This document shows, piece after piece, positions 59,034 to 64,000 of a stretch of DNA of 64,000 bases. Position 1 is the stretch's first letter; every line of letters starts with the position of its first letter. The stretch is from Phocaeicola_A sp045545095 (lineage in GTDB: Bacteria > Bacteroidota > Bacteroidia > Bacteroidales > Bacteroidaceae). The DNA lies in contig JAZQAG010000041.1 in NCBI GenBank assembly GCA_045545095.1, positions 83,046-147,045 on the forward strand, in the 5' to 3' direction. Under the pieces are notes generated by a model. It searched no databases. It was not told the DNA's origin and saw only the letters and a program-made list of their open reading frames with translations. The position numbers were made by a program, and so were the translations under genes.

Positions 59034-59618
59034 ATGGAAACAACACCCAACAAGTATATCACTGTAGCCTACAAGTTGCACGTGATGAATGACGGACAAA
59101 AGGAGTTAGTCGAAGAAGCCCCCGTAGCACACCCCTACCAGTTCATTTCCGGCATGGGCATCTCTTTGGATGCTTTCGAAGCTCAGGTACAGAATCTGAA
59201 CCCCGGTGACAAGTTTGATTTCACCATCCCCTGCGCCGAAGCTTATGGAGCGTATGAGCAGGAACGTGTCGTGTCACTGGACAAGCAGGTCTTCTGTCGC
59301 GATGGCAAGTTCCAGTCCGAATACATCTATCCCGGTGCATACGTCCCCTTGGTCAATGAAGATGGTAACCATTTCCAGGGTCTGGTCGTAGAAGTCAAAG
59401 AGTCCGAAGTTGTCATCGACCTCAATGACCGCTTGGCAGGCAAGGACCTCATGTTCACAGGTGAAGTGGTGGAAAACCGCCCTGCCACCAACGAAGAGAT
59501 TCAAGGAATGATCAACATGCTCACCAGCGGCGGTTGCGGTTGTGGCTGCGACAGCTGTGGAGGCGATTGTGGCGACCACGATGGCGGATGCGGCGGTTGC
59601 GGCGGCCACTGCCATTGA
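59034..59618 (+). CDS. slyD: SlyD-like FKBP-type peptidylprolyl isomerase with metal-binding tail
   Basis: Cytoplasmic prolyl isomerase/chaperone of 194 residues. The FKBP domain (about 5-70 and 130-160) is split by the insert-in-flap domain, and typical stretches are PYQFISGMGISLDAFEAQVQ, GDKFDFTIPCAEAYGAY and LNDRLAGKDLMFTGEVVE. The last 28 residues are almost only Gly, Cys, Asp and His (GGCGCGCDSCGGDCG, GGCGGCGGHCH), the SlyD metal-binding tail that can bind nickel. In E. coli, SlyD supports hydrogenase maturation; no hydrogenase genes are visible here. Stands alone. Confidence 0.92.
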   Translation: METTPNKYITVAYKLHVMNDGQKELVEEAPVAHPYQFISGMGISLDAFEAQVQNLNPGDKFDFTIPCAEAYGAYEQERVVSLDKQVFCRDGKFQSEYIYPGAYVPLVNEDGNHFQGLVVEVKESEVVIDLNDRLAGKDLMFTGEVVENRPATNEEIQGMINMLTSGGCGCGCDSCGGDCGDHDGGCGGCGGHCH

Positions 59619-59668
59619 TCATTTCAAGTGGAGCTTCTGCAATTCAGTTGAAATTAGGGAGAAATAGG

Positions 59669-59724
59669 TATCTTAAGATAAATGACCGTCTATCTTAAGA
59701 TAAATGGACAAGTATCTTAAGATA
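59669..59724. repeat. Three 22-bp-spaced TATCTTAAGATA palindromes
   Basis: The perfect 12-bp palindrome TATCTTAAGATA occurs at 59669-59680, 59691-59702 and 59713-59724, exactly 22 bp apart, with different bases between copies. The third extends to the 18-bp palindrome AAGTATCTTAAGATACTT. The rest of the 278-bp gap between slyD and aroC is AT-rich with no other clear structure. A set of operators or a short repeat family are both possible. Confidence 0.9.
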
Positions 59725-59896
59725 CTTTGCCAATGAACCTATGATACCTGAAAAACAAAGAATGTTTCAACGAAATTGCAGAAGCACCTTTCAAATTGAC
59801 AAAATACAAGTTGACAAGGACCGTTTAAAGCTTAAGATTTAAAGTTCAAAGCCACAGCCATAGTCAACATATAAACGAATAAACGAAGCAACAACA

Positions 59897-60976
59897 ATGT
59901 TCAACAATACATTCGGTCATATTTTCCGCCTCACCACCTTTGGCGAATCCCACGGAGCCGGCATCGGTGGAGTCATTGACGGATTTCCGGCAGGGATTGC
60001 CATAGACATGGAGTTTATCCAACAGGAGTTGGACCGCCGCAAACCCGGTCAGTCCAAGATTACGACCGACCGTCAGGAAGGAGACCGTGTCGAAATACTT
60101 TCCGGCATCTTCGAAGGAGTCACCACAGGATGTCCCATCGGTTTCCTTGTCCGCAATACCAACCAGCACTCTGCCGACTATGAGAACCTCCGTCAGCTCT
60201 ATCGTCCGTCGCATGCCGACTATACCTATACCCAAAAGTTCGGTTTGCGCGACCATCGGGGAGGCGGACGTTCGTCAGCCCGCGAGACCATCTCCCGCTG
60301 CGTAGGTGGTGCCTTTGCCAAGCTTGCTCTGAATCAGTTGGGAATCAGCATACAAGCCTACACCTCGCAAGTCGGAGACATCGCTTTGGAGAATGATTAC
60401 CGGAAATACGACCTTACACTGACCGAAACCAACGCCGTACGTTGTCCCGACAGGGAGAAAGCGGCCGAGATGGAGCAACTGATTAGCGAAGTCAAAGCCG
60501 TGGGCGATACCATCGGTGGCATCATCACATGTGTCATCAAGGGATGTCCCGTCGGACTTGGTCAACCGGCCTTCGGCAAGCTGCATGCCGCATTGGGTGG
60601 AGCCATGCTCAGCATCAATGCCGTCAAAGGATTCGAGTACGGCGAAGGATTTGCCGGAGTCACCACCCGTGGGTCAGAACAGAACGACATCTTCTTCAAC
60701 GATAGAGGCCGTATCAACACCCGCACCAACCATTCCGGAGGCATCCAGGGAGGTATCAGCAACGGACAGGATATCTACTTCCGCGTAGCCTTCAAACCCG
60801 TAGCCACCCTACTGATGGAGCAACCGACCGTTGACCTGCAAGGAAATGACACGACAGTGAAAGCCCGTGGGCGTCACGACCCCTGCGTCCTTCCTCGTGC
60901 AGTACCCATTGTAGAGGCCATGGCAGCCATGACACTCCTTGACTACTATCTGCTCCACAAGGCCACAAAGCTATAG
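59897..60976 (+). CDS. aroC: Chorismate synthase
   Basis: Last step of the shikimate pathway: anti-elimination from EPSP to chorismate with reduced flavin. The 359-residue protein opens with FGHIFRLTTFGESHGAGIGG and VIDGFPAG, continues with RRKPGQSKITTDRQEGDRVE and HRGGGRSSARETISR-type flavin-binding sequence (about 115-130), and has RTNHSGGIQGGISNGQDIYF (about 278-297) and GRHDPCVLPRAVPIVEAMAA near the C-terminus. All signature regions are intact. It lies downstream of the palindrome triplet and is followed by a strong terminator. Confidence 0.96.
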   Translation: MFNNTFGHIFRLTTFGESHGAGIGGVIDGFPAGIAIDMEFIQQELDRRKPGQSKITTDRQEGDRVEILSGIFEGVTTGCPIGFLVRNTNQHSADYENLRQLYRPSHADYTYTQKFGLRDHRGGGRSSARETISRCVGGAFAKLALNQLGISIQAYTSQVGDIALENDYRKYDLTLTETNAVRCPDREKAAEMEQLISEVKAVGDTIGGIITCVIKGCPVGLGQPAFGKLHAALGGAMLSINAVKGFEYGEGFAGVTTRGSEQNDIFFNDRGRINTRTNHSGGIQGGISNGQDIYFRVAFKPVATLLMEQPTVDLQGNDTTVKARGRHDPCVLPRAVPIVEAMAAMTLLDYYLLHKATKL

Positions 60977-61010
60977 ACATATCTATTTTAGGGCAGACAA
61001 TGCAATAATT

Positions 61011-61055
61011 GTGCCGGTCCTTTCGCGTTAACACGAAGGGACCGGCACTTCTTTT
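61011..61055 (+). terminator. Terminator of aroC
   Basis: 15-bp stem (GTGCCGGTCCTTTCG / CGAAGGGACCGGCAC, one G-T pair), 8-nt loop, then TTCTTTTC. 35 bp after the stop codon. Confidence 0.92.
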
Positions 61056-61229
61056 CACACAGCCTGCTGCATCGGGCAATGCAGCCAGCTACATTTTCAA
61101 GAGCACCCGACAGGGTAAAAATAAGACATTATTCGCAACCTGCAACGACATTAATGCCTCTGCCCCACACGACTAATCGCACAGCCCTAAGCGACTAATG
61201 CCATTTATCTTTGGAACACGGAGACACAG

Positions 61230-61500
61230 AAAGGAATTAGTCCGACCACCGCTCAACGCTCAACGTTATCACACACTCCTCCACCCTTCGGGTCCCCCTC
61301 CACCTAACTTAGGGGAGGAGTTGAATACTCCGCACCGTCAAGTCACTCACCGTTCAACCCAGCCGAAGGCTTTCGCTCATCCGCTCACCGCTCATCCGCT
61401 AACCGCTAACCCGCTCACCGTTTAAGGCGAAGCCGCCCTTCACCCGTTCCCCTTCACCCTTTATTTCGCTCATCCGCTCACCGCTAACCCGCTAACCGTT
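61230..61500. repeat. Reiterated CCGCTCACCGCTAACCG-type intergenic repeats
   Basis: About 270 bp of reiterated CGCTCAACG, CCGCTCACCG, CATCCGCTAACCGCTAACC and CCGTTTAAGGCGAAG units, with a CCCCTCC...GGGGAGGAG dyad at about 61289-61322. The array runs to, and supplies, the last codons and stop of the TPR gene at 61492. Together with 61056-61229, in which I see nothing recognisable, this fills the 515-bp gap between aroC and that gene. Confidence 0.75.
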
Positions 61501-63327
61501 AAAAGCGCAAAGCGCCTCCCTACACTCCTTGCGGTACGCCTTCACCGAGTTCGGAGCCAGACAGGCGGCACGCGACATCATTCCTATATCATCCAGCCCG
61601 AGAGCCATCAGGTAACACATGGTCAGTTTCTTCCGCTCCAGACCACTGTTTGCCAAACGCTCATGCATCGCCGGATTCTCCTGTTCCAACAATTCCATAA
61701 GCAACGGCAGGTACTCCGAAGGCTTGATATCGAAACGAGAATCCCAACCCTCTCCACGCCACAGTTGCAACAGCAAATCCACGGCTATGTCACTCTGGCC
61801 ATATTTCATGAAATGCTCTATCCGCGAGTCTATCTCCTTTTCATGTTCAAGCTCCTCCAGCTTGTCTGTCTGCATCTTCAGTTTCCTACCGAGTTCCTTC
61901 AGTTCCTGCTTCAGTCCCACTTCACTGCGGTTCTTCTCACGGTTGGCATCCTGCAAGGCTTTTATGTCATTTTTCAATTTTACCACATCCGTTTTCAATT
62001 GTTCTATCTCTTTTTTGTGACTCGCCAACACCTTGTCTTGCGCCATCTTCATGCGGTTCATGGCACTGGTCTGATTGGCCATGGCTCCCTTCACCCGTCC
62101 CAAGTGGGCTGAAGTCTCTCCCAATGTATGGTTCACCTTCTCCAATTCTTCATCTTTTTGTCGCTGTTCATCTTTATGTTTGCGTCTGACTTCCACGTAT
62201 ATCACACCAGCCACCAGTGCCACCCCAATAATTCCAGCCGTCAGCCACAGTCTCCATCCCGTCAGAGCATCGTTTTCCTCTGCCAACCTCTCGCTTTTCA
62301 CCCTGTAAGGTATGGCCGCCACTTCGGCAGTCTTCTGACGCATGACTATATCGCTGTGGTATTGGCGATACAGATTGTGGTAATACAATGCAGAATCCGT
62401 TTGGCCCATCTGCTTGAATATTCTGTAAATATGCAAAGTTCCTCCACAAATAATAGCGCTATCGTTTCCTGCCAATATTTTCCTCCCATAATCAAGCGCC
62501 TTTCGATATTCTTGCAATTCATAATAAAGGGTCGCCAAAGAAGAATATACGTTATATATATAATTCGAATTGGACATTTGCAATTCACTACCAAGCAATA
62601 TCTTTTCTGCATATGAATACTGTTTATTCTCTATCAGGAAAGAAGCATAATTGTATTTTAGAATTTGAGAATCGATATCGGGTATGGAGTCTTCATATTT
62701 TAGTCCGATTTTATAATAAACGGACGCACTGTCAGGCATTTCTAATAACCGATAGGCCCATGCTACATTACAACAGCTTCGAACAAGATAATGCAATGAA
62801 TCGCCACTCAAATCATATTCATAACTTTTTTTAAAAGAATTCAAAGCCTCCTCATACATGTTTTGATTCATCAATAATCCGCCATAATGATTGAACAACA
62901 ACGCCTTATACTGATTGTCATCCACCCCTTCGAAAGCCTGTTCGCTGGCCACGAATGCCTCCACAGCCTGCTCCACCTGATACTGCTGTTTATGTACCAG
63001 CCCCTTATATAATAAAGATAAGGCCAGCCGATGGCGGTCGCTGCTATTGGCATAGTATTCCACCGCCACATTTATCAGCGAGTCACTCCCCAAAGGTATC
63101 CGGCACTTGTGCATGGCCTGTGTCCGCAAGAGGGCGTACCGCGCCTGCTGCCTGTCCGACAAACCCTCCATCACATCCATTTGCGACAAGCACCTGTAGG
63201 CACTGTCAGGGTTTGTCTCCATACACGCTTCCGCCATATCCAGCCACCGTTCGGCACGTTGATCACACCCTATCGTCAGGAGCATCAGCCCTATCAAAAA
63301 AGGTAAAATCACTATTGTCCGCTTCAT
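61492..63327 (-). CDS. TPR lipoprotein-type regulator with membrane helix, coiled coil and HTH-like end
   Basis: Protein of 611 residues, of the Bacteroidales TPR regulator type. The ATG at 63327 begins a signal with lipobox-like IGC (MKRTIVILPFLIGLMLLTIG then C). Residues about 25-345 are TPR-like helical repeats, followed by a membrane helix (WLTAGIIGVALVAGVIYVEV, about 365), a long coiled coil (about 385-500), and a C-terminal helical region where SNSVKAYRKECREAL-like sequence (PNSVKAYRKECREALCAF) resembles the recognition helix of LuxR-type domains. So it could sense in the periplasm and act on DNA inside the cell; this is inference. It is divergent from the DUF3244 gene at 63680 and ends inside a repeat array. 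Confidence 0.78.
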   Translation of the reverse strand: MKRTIVILPFLIGLMLLTIGCDQRAERWLDMAEACMETNPDSAYRCLSQMDVMEGLSDRQQARYALLRTQAMHKCRIPLGSDSLINVAVEYYANSSDRHRLALSLLYKGLVHKQQYQVEQAVEAFVASEQAFEGVDDNQYKALLFNHYGGLLMNQNMYEEALNSFKKSYEYDLSGDSLHYLVRSCCNVAWAYRLLEMPDSASVYYKIGLKYEDSIPDIDSQILKYNYASFLIENKQYSYAEKILLGSELQMSNSNYIYNVYSSLATLYYELQEYRKALDYGRKILAGNDSAIICGGTLHIYRIFKQMGQTDSALYYHNLYRQYHSDIVMRQKTAEVAAIPYRVKSERLAEENDALTGWRLWLTAGIIGVALVAGVIYVEVRRKHKDEQRQKDEELEKVNHTLGETSAHLGRVKGAMANQTSAMNRMKMAQDKVLASHKKEIEQLKTDVVKLKNDIKALQDANREKNRSEVGLKQELKELGRKLKMQTDKLEELEHEKEIDSRIEHFMKYGQSDIAVDLLLQLWRGEGWDSRFDIKPSEYLPLLMELLEQENPAMHERLANSGLERKKLTMCYLMALGLDDIGMMSRAACLAPNSVKAYRKECREALCAFNG

Positions 63328-63348
63328 ACAATCCATTTTTTCTTTGTA

Positions 63349-63356
63349 CAAAGTAA
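63349..63356 (-). promoter_or_regulatory. Possible -7 box of TPR regulator gene
   Basis: Minus-strand TTACTTTG, one mismatch from TAnnTTTG, 22 bp before the ATG at 63327. Weak evidence. Confidence 0.3.
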
Positions 63357-63582
63357 CTCATAATTCTGCAATCTTGCAAAAATCGCAGGGCAAACAAACA
63401 CCGTTTGTCATGCCTAAGAGAAAAAAATGCGCTAAAAAGCCTCCAAAACCATCACTTATATTTCGGCTTACGAAGAATCGCCAAATATCATACCTCTGTA
63501 ATTATCAGCGCATTGCACAGCTCTCCATTTTCCCCCGGAGACATATACCGCCATCACCGAGCACCTCCAGACCACAAAAACT
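63357..63582. other. Divergent intergenic region
   Basis: Region between the TPR regulator and the DUF3244 gene (353 bp in all). Short frames are open on the plus strand but have no signal, family resemblance or promoter, and I do not call them. No clear repeat or hairpin was seen. Confidence 0.5.
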
Positions 63583-63614
63583 ATTGACCACGTTAAAAAC
63601 CTGTTCTAACTTTG
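63583..63614 (+). promoter_or_regulatory. Promoter of DUF3244 gene
   Basis: ATTG (63583-63586), 20-bp spacer, TAACTTTG (63607-63614). Predicted start near 63620, leader about 60 nt to the ATG at 63680. Confidence 0.65.
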
Positions 63615-63679
63615 CAATGTCAAAACTACGTAGCATGAGATAACCTAGTCTAGTAACTTATTAAAAAAACGATTTCAGA

Positions 63680-64000
63680 ATGAAAACAAGAAGATTATTC
63701 AAATGCCTGATGTTAGCAAGCATCATACCATTCAGTTCTGTCATGATTGCCAATGACGATGTAACAAGTGAGGAAAAACAAGTTATTGATTTCAACAACA
63801 ACATTAACAACGGAAATAATAACACTCTTCAAGTTCCTGTCACCGCCACCTTAGCCAACAATGTACTGAACGTACAGTTCACAGGCTCTGTGCCCATGGC
63901 CACCGTCACGGTCAGCAATGCCATGACGGGAGCAACCATCAGCCAACAGTCTTTGCCGGCTGTCAACGGAACGGTCACATCCGTACCGGTTGCAGGACTC
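63680..64000 (+). CDS. DUF3244-like small secreted protein (3' end cut by window)
   Basis: From the ATG at 63680, 107 codons are visible without a stop. Signal peptide MKTRRLFKCLMLASIIPFSS, then an acidic/Asn-rich linker (DFNNNINNGNNN), then a beta-sandwich-like region (LQVPVTATLANNVLNVQFTG, MATVTVSNAMTG, VNGTVTSVPVAG) resembling DUF3244, an immunoglobulin-like fold of about 110-130 residues found in Bacteroides. Only the last strand or two appear to be missing. It is divergent from a TPR regulator gene, a pairing I recall as recurrent in Bacteroides. Confidence 0.7.
   Translation, partial: MKTRRLFKCLMLASIIPFSSVMIANDDVTSEEKQVIDFNNNINNGNNNTLQVPVTATLANNVLNVQFTGSVPMATVTVSNAMTGATISQQSLPAVNGTVTSVPVAGL

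Noticed and set aside
61198..61425. Short open frame in the repeat array after aroC
   Set aside because: Its sequence is just the translated repeats (HPLTAHPLTANPLT) with no start context.
63344..63643. Small plus-strand open frames between the TPR regulator and DUF3244 gene
   Set aside because: No recognisable domain, signal or promoter, and they overlap the promoter of the DUF3244 gene.

Overview
The window is chromosomal DNA from a member of the Bacteroidales, most likely Bacteroides or Phocaeicola. The evidence is promoters of the TAnnTTTG type, many SusC/D-independent outer-membrane and lipoproteins, a succinylornithine-type transcarbamylase, TPR regulators, DUF4421 and DUF3244 proteins, and AT-rich leaders without clear Shine-Dalgarno sites. 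I saw no rRNA, tRNA, CRISPR array, IS element or SusC/SusD polysaccharide locus. Base composition shifts from AT-rich (about 1-18.7 kb) to GC-richer (proB to argF', 18.9-24.0 kb) and back.

Layout. 1-12.9 kb: DUF486 membrane protein (cut by the window edge), TtcA-like tRNA thiolase, TPR/PD40 protein, NfeD + FloA membrane-microdomain pair, rhamnogalacturonan-acetylesterase-like SGNH enzyme, nucleoside phosphorylase, M48 lipoprotein protease, putative porin, periplasmic binding protein, Gfo/Idh oxidoreductase, DUF4421 protein. 12.9-18.7 kb: two large secreted proteins on the minus strand (a ten-repeat InlB-like adhesin and a zinc-protease-like protein), both with C-terminal sorting-like tails. 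18.9-24.0 kb: proB, a two-domain esterase, proA and the arginine-pathway transcarbamylase. 35.7-45.3 kb: DUF2007, acyl-CoA synthetase with its cupin/HTH regulator, proC, aquaporin, and an AmpG / SpoIID / GT2-DUF4922 operon that looks like cell-wall work. 45.5-57.3 kb: topoisomerase III, PorE-like OmpA lipoprotein, coaX, outer-membrane protein, TPR protein, LptC, CorC/HlyC and a PpiD/SurA-like foldase, a cell-envelope biogenesis cluster. 57.5-64.0 kb: GH28 enzyme, SlyD-like FKBP, aroC, a TPR regulator and a DUF3244 protein cut by the window end.

The standout is 24.1-32.0 kb. A tyrosine recombinase gene sits 115 bp outside a 6.36-kb segment bounded by perfect 15-bp inverted repeats (25357-25371 and 31704-31718, CGGCACGAATACTTC). 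Each repeat lies in frame, at the same codons (Gly-Thr-Asn-Thr-Ser), inside one half of an AraC-type helix-turn-helix gene: the N-terminal half with its promoter lies outside the right repeat on the minus strand, and the C-terminal half lies just inside the left repeat on the plus strand. Inverting the segment joins the halves into a 149-residue regulator and puts a 1385-residue surface-layer-like lipoprotein gene and an OmpA-family gene downstream of the regulator's promoter. The sequence therefore appears to hold one orientation of a multigene phase-variation switch. Inside the segment, upstream of the OmpA gene, is a five-unit array of 22-bp palindromic repeats; two other intergenic regions (32.17 and 59.67 kb) carry different palindromes also spaced exactly 22 bp.
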